A DNA stretch of 64,000 bases from Enterobacter cancerogenus (GTDB lineage: Bacteria > Pseudomonadota > Gammaproteobacteria > Enterobacterales > Enterobacteriaceae), in contig NZ_CP077290.1 in assembly GCF_019047785.1 (NCBI RefSeq), positions 1,798,001 to 1,862,000 on the forward strand, given 5' to 3'. Below are positions 35,659 through 46,687 of this stretch, one piece after another. How positions within the stretch are numbered: position 1 is the first letter of the stretch; the number at the start of each line of letters is the position of its first letter. Made by a program: the position numbers and the translations under genes. The notes under the pieces are model-generated. The model did no database searches and was not told where the DNA came from. It worked only from the letters and a program-made list of their open reading frames with translations.

Positions 35659-38322
35659 TTACGCCAGACGCGGGTTAACTTTTTCTGCATCGATGTTGAA
35701 TTTGGTAATTGCATCCGCAACCACTTTCTTATCGATTTCGCCACGTTTAGCCAGTTCGCCCAGGGCTGCTACAACCACGTAAGAAGCATCAACTTCGAAG
35801 TGGTGACGCAGGTTTTCGCGGCTGTCAGAACGACCGAAGCCGTCAGTACCCAGAACGCGATAATCATCCGCTGGAACGTAAGTACGAACCTGCTCAGCGA
35901 ACAGTTTCATATAGTCAGTAGACGCCACCGCTGGCGCGTCGTTCATCACCTGAGCGATGTACGGAACGCGTGGGTTTTCCATTGGGTGCAGCATGTTCCA
36001 GCGCTCACAATCCTGGCCATCACGCGCCAGTTCAGTGAAGGAGGTTACGCTGTACACATCGGAACCGACACCGTAGTCGTTCGCCAGGATCTGTGCTGCT
36101 TCACGGACGTGACGCAGGATAGAGCCGGAGCCCAGCAGCTGAACTTTACCTTTGCTACCTTCGAGGGTTTCGAGTTTGTAGATACCTTTGCGGATACCTT
36201 CCTCGGCACCTGCTGGCATAGCCGGCATGTGGTAGTTTTCGTTCAGCGTGGTGATGTAGTAGTAAATGTTCTCTTGTGCTTCGCCGTACATACGGGTCAG
36301 ACCGTCATGCATGATGACAGCCACTTCGTACGCGTAAGACGGGTCGTAAGAGATACAGTTAGGGATAGTCAGCGACTGAATGTGGCTGTGACCATCTTCG
36401 TGCTGCAGACCTTCACCGTTCAGGGTCGTACGACCAGAAGTACCCCCGATCAGGAAGCCGCGAGCCTGCTGGTCGCCCGCCTGCCAGCACAGGTCACCGA
36501 TACGCTGGAAACCGAACATGGAGTAGTAGATGTAGAAGGGGATCATCGGCAGGTTGTTGGTGCTGTAAGAGGTCGCAGCAGCCAGCCAGGACGCGCCTGC
36601 ACCCAGCTCGTTGATACCTTCCTGCAGGATCTGGCCTTTCTCGTCTTCTTTGTAGTATGCAACCTGCTCACGGTCTTGCGGGGTGTACTGCTGGCCGTTC
36701 GGGCTGTAGATACCGATCTGACGGAACAGACCTTCCATACCGAAAGTACGCGCTTCGTCGGCGATGATTGGAACCAGACGATCTTTGATCGACTTGTTCT
36801 TCAGCATCACGTTCAGGGCACGCACGAAAGCGATAGTGGTGGAGATCTCTTTGTTCTGCTCTTCCAGCAGCTGAGAGAAGTCTTCCAGCGCTGGCAGTTC
36901 CAGTTTCTCGGTGAACTTAGGCTGACGAGCAGGCAGGTAGCCTTTCAGCGCCTGACGACGTTCGTGCAGGTACTTGTGCTCTTCAGAGCCTTCCGGGAAG
37001 GTGATGTAAGACAGGTTTTCTACCTGCTCATCGGTCACTGGAACGTTGAAACGGTCGCGGATATAACGCACGCCGTCCATGTTCATTTTCTTCACCTGGT
37101 GAGCGATGTTTTTACCTTCTGCGGTATCACCCATGCCGTAACCTTTGATGGTGTGGGCCAGGATTACAGTCGCTTTACCTTTGGTTTCCTGCGCTTTTTT
37201 CAGTGCCGCGTAGACTTTCTTCGGATCGTGACCACCACGGTTCAGCGCCCAGATCTGCTCATCAGTCCAGTCTGCAACCAGTGCGGCGGTTTCAGGGTAT
37301 TTACCGAAGAAGTGCTCACGCACGTAGGCACCGTCTTTGGATTTGAAGGTCTGGTAGTCGCCGTCAACGGTTTCGTTCATCAGCTGGATCAGTTTACCGC
37401 TGGTGTCTTTACGCAGCAGCTCATCCCAACGACCGCCCCACATCACTTTAATCACGTTCCAGCCAGCACCCGCGAAGATGCCTTCCAGTTCGTTGATGAT
37501 CTTGCCGTTGCCGGTTACCGGACCATCCAGACGCTGCAGGTTACAGTTGATGATGAAGCACAGGTTGTCCAGCTTCTCACGGGTCGCGATGGTGATCGCA
37601 CCCTTAGATTCTGGCTCATCCATTTCGCCGTCGCCCAGGAAGGCGTAAACGGTTTGCTCAGAGGTGTCTTTCAGACCACGGTGTTCCAGATATTTCAGGA
37701 ATTTAGCCTGATAAATCGCACCGATTGGACCCAGACCCATAGATACGGTCGGGAACTGCCAGAATTCTGGCATCAGTTTAGGGTGCGGATAAGAAGACAG
37801 ACCTTTACCGTGAACTTCCTGACGGAAGTTGTTCATCTGCTCTTCAGTCAGACGACCTTCCAGGAACGCACGCGCGTAGATGCCCGGAGAGATGTGGCCC
37901 TGGAAGTACACCAGATCGCCGCCGTCTTTCTCGTTGGCCGCACGGAAGAAGTGGTTGAAGCACACTTCATAAACGGTTGCAGAAGACTGGAAGGACGCCA
38001 TGTGGCCACCCAGTTCCAGGTCTTTTTTGGACGCGCGCAGAACGGTCATGATGGCGTTCCAGCGGATAGCAGAACGAATACGACGTTCCAGATCCAGATT
38101 GCCCGGGTATTCCGGTTCGTCTTCGACGGCAATCGTGTTTACGTAGTTGTTAGCCCCTGCACCTGCAGCAACCTTCACACCGCCTTTGCGGGCTTCTGAA
38201 AGGAGCTGATCAATCAGATACTGAGCGCGCTCAACACCTTCTTCACGGATGACCGATTCGATCGCCTGTAGCCAGTCGCGAGTTTCGATCGGATCCACGT
38301 CATTTTGGAGACGTTCTGACAT
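35659..38322 (-). CDS. aceE: Pyruvate dehydrogenase E1 component
   Basis: Thiamine-diphosphate enzyme that decarboxylates pyruvate and reductively acetylates the lipoyl groups of AceF. The 887 residues equal E. coli AceE. The ThDP-binding motif begins [15 protein letters not shown] and ends NLCFIINCN (about residues 228-260). The homodimeric E1 type lacks separate alpha and beta chains. The order pdhR-aceE-aceF-lpd is the standard pdh operon. Confidence 0.98.
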   Translation of the reverse strand: MSERLQNDVDPIETRDWLQAIESVIREEGVERAQYLIDQLLSEARKGGVKVAAGAGANNYVNTIAVEDEPEYPGNLDLERRIRSAIRWNAIMTVLRASKKDLELGGHMASFQSSATVYEVCFNHFFRAANEKDGGDLVYFQGHISPGIYARAFLEGRLTEEQMNNFRQEVHGKGLSSYPHPKLMPEFWQFPTVSMGLGPIGAIYQAKFLKYLEHRGLKDTSEQTVYAFLGDGEMDEPESKGAITIATREKLDNLCFIINCNLQRLDGPVTGNGKIINELEGIFAGAGWNVIKVMWGGRWDELLRKDTSGKLIQLMNETVDGDYQTFKSKDGAYVREHFFGKYPETAALVADWTDEQIWALNRGGHDPKKVYAALKKAQETKGKATVILAHTIKGYGMGDTAEGKNIAHQVKKMNMDGVRYIRDRFNVPVTDEQVENLSYITFPEGSEEHKYLHERRQALKGYLPARQPKFTEKLELPALEDFSQLLEEQNKEISTTIAFVRALNVMLKNKSIKDRLVPIIADEARTFGMEGLFRQIGIYSPNGQQYTPQDREQVAYYKEDEKGQILQEGINELGAGASWLAAATSYSTNNLPMIPFYIYYSMFGFQRIGDLCWQAGDQQARGFLIGGTSGRTTLNGEGLQHEDGHSHIQSLTIPNCISYDPSYAYEVAVIMHDGLTRMYGEAQENIYYYITTLNENYHMPAMPAGAEEGIRKGIYKLETLEGSKGKVQLLGSGSILRHVREAAQILANDYGVGSDVYSVTSFTELARDGQDCERWNMLHPMENPRVPYIAQVMNDAPAVASTDYMKLFAEQVRTYVPADDYRVLGTDGFGRSDSRENLRHHFEVDASYVVVAALGELAKRGEIDKKVVADAITKFNIDAEKVNPRLA

Positions 38323-38443
38323 GGGGGTATTCCTTATCTATCTAATACGTTGATTTGTCTGGAACCTGTCCCATTGTATTTTCGCCAGAAAACACAATAA
38401 GACAGGTTCTGCGTTTAGTTGCCGCGCTCTAAAATGTCGGCGC

Positions 38444-39208
38444 TTAATCCTTTCGTTGCTGTATGCGGCGAAGTGAGCGTTCACGACGTGATTGCTCACG
38501 GCTGCGGTCCAGCAAGATTTCCTCAATGAAAGCCAGGTGACGGTGCGACGCTTCGCGCGCCTGCTCCGGTTCCCCGGCCATTATCGCCTCGAATACTCGG
38601 GTGCGATGGTTGCTTACCAGTGGGAGCATTTCCCGACGGGCATACAACAATTCAAAATTCTGACGAACGTTCTGGGCCAGCATCGGCTCCATGCAGCGTA
38701 GCAGATGGAGGAGCACCACGTTATGTGCTGCTTCGGTGACGGCAATTTGATACTGGACTACGGCGCTGGACTCGGCGTCTAAATCGCCGGACTGCTGTGC
38801 CCGTTCAATGGCCTGATGCAGCTCGCGGATACGCACGCGATCTTCATCAGTGCTGCGAAGCGCGGCGTAATAGGCCGCGATGCCTTCCAGCGCGTGACGG
38901 GTCTCAAGCAGATCAAACTGGGATTCTGGGTGGTCAGAGAGAAGTTCTACCAGCGGGTCGCTGAAGCTCTGCCACAGGCTGTTTTGCACAAAGGTTCCGC
39001 CGCCCTGACGACGAAGGAGCAAGCCCTTTGCTTCGAGACGTTGAATCGCCTCACGCAGAGAGGGACGGGAAACGTCGAACTGTTTTGCCAGTTCGCGTTC
39101 TGGCGGAAGTTTTTCACCCGGGCGCAGTGTCCCTTCGAGGATCAAAAACTCCAGCTGTTGCTCAATCACATCGGATAATTTTGGTTGGCGAATTTTGCTG
39201 TAGGCCAT
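38444..39208 (-). CDS. pdhR: PdhR, pyruvate-responsive GntR-family repressor
   Basis: Represses its own operon and respiratory genes; pyruvate releases it. The 254 residues have an N-terminal winged helix (about 8-76; [18 protein letters not shown] and GGGTFV) and an FCD ligand-binding domain with the histidines expected for that fold. It is the first gene of pdhR-aceEF-lpd. Its own operator and promoter are visible upstream, and it is divergent from aroP. Confidence 0.97.
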   Translation of the reverse strand: MAYSKIRQPKLSDVIEQQLEFLILEGTLRPGEKLPPERELAKQFDVSRPSLREAIQRLEAKGLLLRRQGGGTFVQNSLWQSFSDPLVELLSDHPESQFDLLETRHALEGIAAYYAALRSTDEDRVRIRELHQAIERAQQSGDLDAESSAVVQYQIAVTEAAHNVVLLHLLRCMEPMLAQNVRQNFELLYARREMLPLVSNHRTRVFEAIMAGEPEQAREASHRHLAFIEEILLDRSREQSRRERSLRRIQQRKD

Positions 39209-39240
39209 ATTCCCTGTCTTACGCCTTTTTGCCCGGAGTC

Positions 39241-39257
39241 AATTGGTCTTACCAATT
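39241..39257. promoter_or_regulatory. PdhR operator
   Basis: AATTGGT-CTT-ACCAATT is a perfect palindrome and matches the PdhR consensus ATTGGT-N3-ACCAAT. It lies downstream of the predicted pdhR start at about +11 to +27, the arrangement known for the pdh promoter in E. coli. Confidence 0.92.
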
Positions 39258-39273
39258 TCATGTTCGTATCGCT

Positions 39274-39302
39274 AAAGTAACAAAGTATTCACCTTCTGTC
39301 CA
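39274..39302 (-). promoter_or_regulatory. Predicted pdhR promoter
   Basis: On the minus strand TGGACA (39302-39297) and TACTTT (39279-39274) are 17 bp apart; the start would be near 39267, ten bases before the PdhR operator. Confidence 0.6.
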
Positions 39303-39745
39303 TATTGGTTTTGATTGAAATCAGTAAAGCCTGCACTTTTTAACAACCTTACAGAAATAACGTTTCAGAAATGTAACTTTGCACAAATGAGTTGATTACC
39401 CACAAAGAGGCAGTTTTAACCATAATGAAACGAGGGTTTTTACAATCTGAAGCGATTCAACAAGGCAAATCATGAAAATTCGCCCCCTTATGGAGCATTT
39501 CTATTCTATAGGTTGGGAGACGAAGGGTTAGCGTGCAGATTTACAAATGCTTTCTTTTTATTCAAGTCGTCATCGTCCCTTCATAAAGCAGGTGCATTCG
39601 CGGGCGCTTACCACTATTCTTGCGCTTACGGAAGTCATCTCCGATTTTTTCGGCATCGTTAGCCGTAAAGAAATAAATACAGAACATGGACTTTCATAAT
39701 TACACACGCACAGCGTGAACATAACAACCACACACGAGGTTTCAA
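39303..39745 (+). promoter_or_regulatory. pdhR-aroP divergent region and aroP leader
   Basis: This part of the 537-bp divergent gap holds the aroP control region. E. coli aroP is repressed by TyrR, but no good TGTAAA-N6-TTTACA box could be assigned by eye. A 50-codon open frame at 39547-39699 is listed separately. GAGGT before 39746 is the aroP Shine-Dalgarno sequence. Confidence 0.5.
39547..39699 (+). CDS. Candidate 50-residue ORF in the aroP leader
   Basis: ATG 39547 to TAA 39697-39699 encodes a basic 50-residue peptide (MLSFYSSRHRPFIKQVHSRA...) whose middle part LTTILALTEVISDFFGIV could form an amphipathic helix. There is no strong Shine-Dalgarno sequence before it and I do not recognise it. 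It may be a chance frame; it is listed because it fills an otherwise empty long leader. Confidence 0.25.
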   Translation: MLSFYSSRHRPFIKQVHSRALTTILALTEVISDFFGIVSRKEINTEHGLS

Positions 39746-41116
39746 ATGGAAGCTCAACAGCATGGCGATCAGCTCAAGCGCGGCCTCAAAAACCGCCATA
39801 TACAGCTCATCGCATTGGGTGGTGCCATTGGTACCGGCCTGTTTCTGGGAAGCGCATCGGTTATCCAGTCAGCCGGACCGGGCATTATTTTGGGTTATGC
39901 CATCGCAGGGTTCATTGCCTTCCTGATTATGCGCCAGCTCGGTGAAATGGTCGTTGAAGAGCCGGTTGCAGGCTCGTTCAGCCACTTTGCTTATAAATAC
40001 TGGGGCAGCTTTGCGGGCTTCGCATCCGGCTGGAACTACTGGGTGCTGTACGTTCTGGTTGCCATGGCCGAACTGACTGCCGTCGGCAAGTACATTCAGT
40101 TCTGGTACCCGGAGATCCCCACCTGGGCTTCCGCCGCCGCGTTCTTCGTCATTATTAACGCCATTAACCTGACCAACGTGAAGGTGTTCGGTGAGATGGA
40201 GTTCTGGTTTGCAATCATCAAAGTCATTGCCGTTGTGGCGATGATTATCTTCGGCGGCTGGCTGCTGTTCAGCGGCAACGGCGGCCCGCAGGCGACGGTG
40301 CGTAACCTCTGGGAGCAGGGCGGGTTCCTGCCGCACGGCATGACCGGCCTGGTGATGATGATGGCGATCATTATGTTCTCCTTCGGCGGCCTGGAGCTGG
40401 TAGGCATCACTGCCGCAGAAGCCGATAACCCGGAGCAGAGCATTCCGAAAGCGACCAACCAGGTTATCTACCGTATTCTGATCTTCTACGTAGGCTCGCT
40501 GGCCGTGCTGCTCTCCCTACTGCCATGGACGCGCGTCACGGCGGATACCAGCCCGTTCGTTCTGATCTTCCACGAGCTGGGCGACACCTTTGTGGCGAAC
40601 GCGCTGAACGTCGTGGTGCTGACTGCCGCGCTATCCGTATATAACAGCTGCGTTTACTGCAACAGCCGTATGCTGTTTGGCCTGGCACAGCAGGGCAACG
40701 CCCCGAAAGCGCTGCTCAACGTCGACAAGCGTGGCGTACCGGTGAACACCATTATTGTTTCAGCCGTGGTCACTGCGCTGTGCGTGCTGATCAACTACCT
40801 GGCACCGGAATCGGCCTTTGGCCTGCTGATGGCGCTGGTGGTTTCTGCCCTGGTCATCAACTGGGCAATGATCAGCCTGGCGCACATCAAATTCCGCCGC
40901 GCCAAGCAGCAGCAGGGCGTCACCACACGCTTCCCTGCCCTGCTCTACCCGCTGGGTAACTGGGTTTGCCTGCTGTTCATGGCGGCCGTACTGGTCATCA
41001 TGCTGATTACCCCAGGCATGGCGATTTCCGTGTACCTGATCCCGGTCTGGATTGCGCTCCTCGGCGTGGGCTATATGGTTAAACAGAAAAATGCCAAAAC
41101 GGTAAAAGCGCACTGA
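39746..41116 (+). CDS. aroP: Aromatic amino acid permease AroP
   Basis: Proton symporter for phenylalanine, tyrosine and tryptophan in the APC superfamily. The 456 residues contain about 12 hydrophobic segments. The N-terminal HIQLIALGGAIGTGLFLGSA and FSFGGLELVGITAAEADNPE signatures are typical. Divergent from pdhR as in E. coli. A hairpin follows. Confidence 0.95.
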   Translation: MEAQQHGDQLKRGLKNRHIQLIALGGAIGTGLFLGSASVIQSAGPGIILGYAIAGFIAFLIMRQLGEMVVEEPVAGSFSHFAYKYWGSFAGFASGWNYWVLYVLVAMAELTAVGKYIQFWYPEIPTWASAAAFFVIINAINLTNVKVFGEMEFWFAIIKVIAVVAMIIFGGWLLFSGNGGPQATVRNLWEQGGFLPHGMTGLVMMMAIIMFSFGGLELVGITAAEADNPEQSIPKATNQVIYRILIFYVGSLAVLLSLLPWTRVTADTSPFVLIFHELGDTFVANALNVVVLTAALSVYNSCVYCNSRMLFGLAQQGNAPKALLNVDKRGVPVNTIIVSAVVTALCVLINYLAPESAFGLLMALVVSALVINWAMISLAHIKFRRAKQQQGVTTRFPALLYPLGNWVCLLFMAAVLVIMLITPGMAISVYLIPVWIALLGVGYMVKQKNAKTVKAH

Positions 41117-41123
41117 TCCTCCT

Positions 41124-41160
41124 CCTCTGCGCCTGCCTCTAACGGGCGCAGAGGATTGTT
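41124..41160 (+). terminator. Probable aroP terminator
   Basis: Ten-base arms CCTCTGCGCC and GGCGCAGAGG with an 11-base loop, followed by ATTGTTACCTT. It separates aroP from the transporter/GH43 pair. Confidence 0.6.
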
Positions 41161-41280
41161 ACCTTCCTCACAGATTCACATCCACAGCCATTTTATCCAT
41201 ATCACCGCCTCTATGTTGCAACGCATATATCGCCTTGTCGGCGTTTAATTCTCTCCATACCGCAACCCGGAGAGCTGTCG

Positions 41281-42678
41281 ATGGATAACAATAAACTGTC
41301 AGTGAAAGAGAAGATCGGCTATGGGATGGGCGACGCAGGATGTAACATCATCTTCGGCGCTATCATGCTGTTTGTTAACTATTTCTATACGGATATTTTT
41401 GGTCTTGCCCCCGCGCTGGTCGGCGTTCTGCTGCTGTCCGTGCGCGTCATTGACGCCGTAACGGACCCGATCATGGGCGCCATTGCTGACCGTACCCGCA
41501 GCAAATATGGCCGTTTTCGTCCATGGCTGCTGTGGATTGCCTTCCCCTATGCGCTGTTCAGCATCCTGATGTTCACCACCCCGGAATGGAGTTACAACAG
41601 CAAAGTTATCTATGCGTTTGTGACCTATTTCCTGCTGTCCCTGACCTACACCGCCATTAACATTCCCTACTGCTCGCTGGGTGGCGTGATCACCAACGAC
41701 CCAAAAGAGCGCGTGGCCTGTCAGTCCTACCGTTTTGTGATGGTCGGTATCGCGACTCTGCTGCTGTCGCTGACGCTGCTCCCGATGGCCGACTGGTTTG
41801 GCGGGGATAACAAAGCCAAAGGCTACCAGATGGCGATGACGGTGCTGGCGCTCATCGGAACCTGTATGTTCCTGTTCAGCTTCTCTACCGTACGCGAGCG
41901 CGTGCGTCCGGCGGTCCAGACCCATGACGAGCTTAAAAACGACCTTAAGGACGTGTGGAAAAACGATCAGTGGGTGCGCATCCTGCTGCTGACCCTATGC
42001 AACGTCTGCCCCGGTTTTATCCGCATGGCGGCGACAATGTATTACGTCACCTGGGTGATGGGTCAAAGCACCCACTTCGCCACAATCTTTATCAGCCTGG
42101 GCGTAGTGGGCATGATGATCGGCAGTATGCTGGCGAAAGTGCTGACCGACCGCTGGTGTAAGCTGAAAGTGTTCTTCTGGACCAACATCGTGCTGGCGAT
42201 TTTCTCCTGCGCGTTCTACTTCTTCGATCCGAAAGCGACCGTCGCCATCGTGGTGCTCTACTTCCTGCTGAACATCCTGCATCAGATCCCGTCGCCGCTG
42301 CACTGGTCGCTGATGGCCGACGTCGATGACTACGGCGAATGGAAAACCGGTAAACGCATCACCGGGATCAGCTTCTCCGGCAATATCTTCTTCCTCAAGC
42401 TGGGGCTGGCGATTGCCGGGGCGATGGTCGGTTTCCTGCTCTCCTGGTACGGTTACGACGCCGGCGCGAAAGCGCAAAGCGCGGATGCCCTCAACGGGAT
42501 TGTGCTGCTGTTTACCGTGATCCCAGGCGTGGGGTATCTCATTACCGCAGGCGTGGTTCGCCTGCTGAAGGTCGATCGTGAAACCATGAAGCAGATCCAG
42601 GAAGACCTGGAGAAGCGTCGCAATAACTACCGCGAGCTGAACGATTATCAGGAACTCAAAGCCGCTGAGACGAAATGA
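41281..42678 (+). CDS. Glycoside/cation symporter (GPH family)
   Basis: A 465-residue inner-membrane transporter with about 12 hydrophobic segments, of the MelB/XynP/YicJ type. Family signatures seen are GYGMGDAGCNIIFG at the N-terminus, DPIMGAIADRTRSKYGRFRPW after helix 2 and MADVDDYGEWKTGKR in the central region. GGAG precedes the ATG. The stop is 18 bp from the downstream GH43 gene, so it probably imports the short arabinoside or xyloside cleaved by that enzyme. Not present between aroP and ampE in E. coli K-12. No regulator gene is adjacent. Confidence 0.87.
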   Translation: MDNNKLSVKEKIGYGMGDAGCNIIFGAIMLFVNYFYTDIFGLAPALVGVLLLSVRVIDAVTDPIMGAIADRTRSKYGRFRPWLLWIAFPYALFSILMFTTPEWSYNSKVIYAFVTYFLLSLTYTAINIPYCSLGGVITNDPKERVACQSYRFVMVGIATLLLSLTLLPMADWFGGDNKAKGYQMAMTVLALIGTCMFLFSFSTVRERVRPAVQTHDELKNDLKDVWKNDQWVRILLLTLCNVCPGFIRMAATMYYVTWVMGQSTHFATIFISLGVVGMMIGSMLAKVLTDRWCKLKVFFWTNIVLAIFSCAFYFFDPKATVAIVVLYFLLNILHQIPSPLHWSLMADVDDYGEWKTGKRITGISFSGNIFFLKLGLAIAGAMVGFLLSWYGYDAGAKAQSADALNGIVLLFTVIPGVGYLITAGVVRLLKVDRETMKQIQEDLEKRRNNYRELNDYQELKAAETK

Positions 42679-42696
42679 CGAAATAAGGAAAGCCGA

Positions 42697-43647
42697 ATGC
42701 AAACCTGGCCCAACCCGTTTATCGAACAACGAGCCGATCCCTATATTTTGCATCATGAGGGGCAATACTATTTTATTGCCTCAGTGCCAGAGTACGACAG
42801 GCTGGCGATCCGCCGCGCTGACACGCTGGAAGGGTTACGCAGCGCCGACGAGGTTGTCGTGTGGCGTAAACCCGATACCGGACCGATGAGCCAGCTGATC
42901 TGGGCACCGGAGCTGCATCACATTGACGGGAAGTGGTACATCTATTTTGCTGCCACGCACACCCAGGCGCTGGATAATCTCGGGATGTTCCAGCACCGCA
43001 TGTTCGCGATTGAATGCGCCGACCGCGATCCGCTAACCGGCTCATGGGTGGAAAAAGGGCAAATCAACACGCCTTTTGACACCTTCGCGCTGGATGCCAC
43101 CACCTTTGTTCATCAGGGCAAACGCTGGTATCTGTGGGCGCAAAAAGCCCCGGATATCTCCGGAAACTCCAATCTCTATCTCTGTGAAATGGAAAACCCG
43201 TGGACGCTGATAGGCGAGCCGGTGATGCTCAGCAAACCGGAATACGACTGGGAGTGCCGTGGATTCTGGGTTAACGAAGGTCCGGCGGTACTGATGCACG
43301 GCGACAGGCTGTTTATCAGCTACTCCGCCAGCGCTACCGATGAAAACTACTGCATGGGGCTGTTGTGGATTGATGTTGATGCCGATCCGCAAAACCCGGC
43401 GAACTGGCATAAAGCCTCGCGCCCGGTATTCCGGACCAGCTATGAAAATCGTCAGTATGGCCCGGGCCACAACAGCTTTACGCAAACGCCGGAGGGGGAA
43501 GACGTGCTGGTGTACCACGCGCGAAACTACACCGAGATTGAGGGCGATCCGCTGTACGATCCGAATCGCCATACCCGCCTGAAACAGGTCCGCTGGGACG
43601 AAAACGGGATGCCTGATTTTGGCATCCCGCCTGCGGATACACTCTGA
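42697..43647 (+). CDS. GH43 family glycosidase (putative alpha-L-arabinofuranosidase)
   Basis: A 316-residue five-bladed propeller glycosidase with no signal peptide, so it acts in the cytoplasm. Visible are the catalytic base D14 (RADPYIL), the conserved IWAPELHHIDGKWYIYFAA blade, the pKa-modulating aspartate in FALDATTF and the acid glutamate in VNEGPAVL, with GPGHNSF near the end. The set WAPE/NEGP/GPGHNSF is seen in arabinofuranosidase-type GH43; beta-xylosidase activity is an alternative. AAGGAAAG precedes the ATG. Works with the upstream symporter. Confidence 0.85.
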   Translation: MQTWPNPFIEQRADPYILHHEGQYYFIASVPEYDRLAIRRADTLEGLRSADEVVVWRKPDTGPMSQLIWAPELHHIDGKWYIYFAATHTQALDNLGMFQHRMFAIECADRDPLTGSWVEKGQINTPFDTFALDATTFVHQGKRWYLWAQKAPDISGNSNLYLCEMENPWTLIGEPVMLSKPEYDWECRGFWVNEGPAVLMHGDRLFISYSASATDENYCMGLLWIDVDADPQNPANWHKASRPVFRTSYENRQYGPGHNSFTQTPEGEDVLVYHARNYTEIEGDPLYDPNRHTRLKQVRWDENGMPDFGIPPADTL

Positions 43648-43651
43648 TCGG

Positions 43652-43683
43652 TACGGCGCGCTGGCTTAAACCAGCGTGCCGTA
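43652..43683. terminator. Hairpin between GH43 gene and ampE
   Basis: TACGGCGCGCTGG and CCAGCGTGCCGTA arms with one mismatch around CTTAAA. It overlaps the last codons of ampE and could end both converging transcripts; no long T run is present. Confidence 0.45.
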
Positions 43684-44516
43684 AATGGTCAGCAGCGCTA
43701 CAATCACCACCACCACGAACGAGGTTTTCTTCGCCATAGAAACGGCGGCTTTCGGCGTTTCGACTTTATCGGTATGCGGTTCACGCGCCAGCGAGAATTG
43801 CGCCAGACGCGTTAACACGTGGTACTGCGAAGTATGACGGTCGGCAAGTGAAGCAAACCACGCCGGCAGCGCCTTTTCGCCGTGGCCGATCAACGCATAC
43901 ACCACGCCCACTAAGCGCACCGGGATCCAGTCGAGCACATGGAGAATGGCATCAATCCCCGAAAGCAGGCGCTCGTGCGGCGTCAGGTAGCGGGCAAGCC
44001 AGGTTTGCCAGGCGCGCAGGAACGCATACCCCATCAACAGTACCGGCCCCCACGGGCCACCCACCACAAACCAGAACAGCGGCGCCAGATAGTAGCGGAA
44101 GTTAATCCACAGCAGCGCGTTTTGCAGCTCGCGCAGGAACTCACGCTCGTTACAATCCGGCGGCACGCCGTGGATCATCGTCAGCTCGCTTGCCATGGCG
44201 CTACGCGCATGAACGTCATCGCGGGATGCGGCCTTAAGATAGGCGTGATAGTGCAAACGCACTTTGCCCGCGCCGATACACAGCACGCCCAGCAGGATCC
44301 ACACCACCAGCAAGGGTACGTTGAAAAACAGGCCGTAAAGGGCGCGCAGCAGCAGGAAGGTAATGCCCATCACGCAGGCCATCATCAGCAGCGTGCGCAG
44401 CATGGAAAAGTGTTTGATACGGCGGAAAAGCACTTCCAGTCGATGATCCAGGTGCCAGTGCTCGCCAAGTTTAAACAGGCGTTCGGCGATCATAACCAGC
44501 AGCATGGTAAACAACG

Positions 44517-44520
<4 letters not shown>
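43666..44520 (-). CDS. ampE: AmpE, inner membrane protein
   Basis: A 284-residue membrane protein, same length as in E. coli, with hydrophobic segments at the N-terminus ([16 protein letters not shown]), [39 protein letters not shown] and the C-terminal [18 protein letters not shown]. Its biochemical role is unknown; it has been proposed as a sensor linked to ampD. It overlaps ampD by four bases (ATGA) and uses the AAGGAG in the end of ampD, so the two are coupled. Confidence 0.94.
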
Positions 44521-46061
<1,541 letters not shown>

Positions 46062-46069
46062 TACGTCCT

Positions 46070-46091
46070 CCCCTCTCCACCCGGAGAGGGG
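46070..46091. repeat. Inverted repeat after nadC
   Basis: Nine-base arms CCCCTCTCC and GGAGAGGGG around ACCC, nine bases after the nadC stop, with AAAA after it. A degenerate version (CCTCTCCCCGTGGGTG) occurs at about 21201 after gcd. It looks like a dispersed intergenic hairpin and may act as a terminator. Confidence 0.6.
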
Positions 46092-46237
46092 AAAATAGAA
46101 CCCCCGCTCGCAAAGATAATGCCCTGTTGTGCAACAACGTATTAAATCCCTGAAAGCCTCTTCCCGTTCCTTTTTTTGCCCCTCGTCTGTCTTCTCGCCT
46201 GCTGACAAAGTAGCGCCACCTAATCTGAGGAGCAGAT

Positions 46238-46675
46238 ATGAACAGACAACACGGATTTACGCTCATTGAGCTGATGGTGGTCATTGGCATTATTGCCATC
46301 CTGAGCGCCATTGGTGTCCCCGCCTACCAGAACTACCTGCGAAAAGCCGCGCTCACCGATATGCTGCAAACCTTCGTTCCCTACCGCACCGCCATTGAGC
46401 TGTGCGCGCTGGATCACGGGGGTGTAGAGCGCTGCGACGCGGGCAGCAACGGCATTCCTTCCGCCACCACGACGCGCTATGTCTCTGCCATGAGCGTCGC
46501 GTCAGGCATTGTGACGTTAACCGGCCAGGAGAGTCTGAACGGGCTTGAAGTGGTGATGACGCCGCAGTGGAACGAGGGCAACGGCATGACGGGCTGGAAG
46601 CGCGACTGCAATATCGCTGACGACAGCGCCCTGAAGCAGGCCTGCGAAGACGTCTTCCGCTTCGATGATCACTGA
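46238..46675 (+). CDS. ppdD: PpdD, type IV prepilin
   Basis: Type IV pilin of 145 residues. The prepilin leader MNRQHG is followed by FTLIELMVVIGIIAILSAIG, with the peptidase site after G6 and E5 of the mature chain. C-terminal cysteines (DCNIADD and QACEDV) form the expected disulphide loop. GAGGAG precedes the ATG. First gene of ppdD-hofB-hofC. In E. coli the operon is silent under usual conditions but its product can be assembled; the prepilin peptidase, secretin and alignment genes must be elsewhere. Confidence 0.95.
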   Translation: MNRQHGFTLIELMVVIGIIAILSAIGVPAYQNYLRKAALTDMLQTFVPYRTAIELCALDHGGVERCDAGSNGIPSATTTRYVSAMSVASGIVTLTGQESLNGLEVVMTPQWNEGNGMTGWKRDCNIADDSALKQACEDVFRFDDH

Positions 46676-46687
46676 CAGGAGCCGAGG

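Noticed and set aside
35800..38199. Long plus-strand open frame of 799 codons opposite aceE
   Set aside because: It is antisense to a highly conserved, highly expressed gene; codon bias of aceE leaves the opposite frame open. No homology or ribosome site.
39303..39745. TyrR boxes before aroP
   Set aside because: TyrR control is expected from E. coli, but no sequence fits TGTAAA-N6-TTTACA well enough to place a site by eye.
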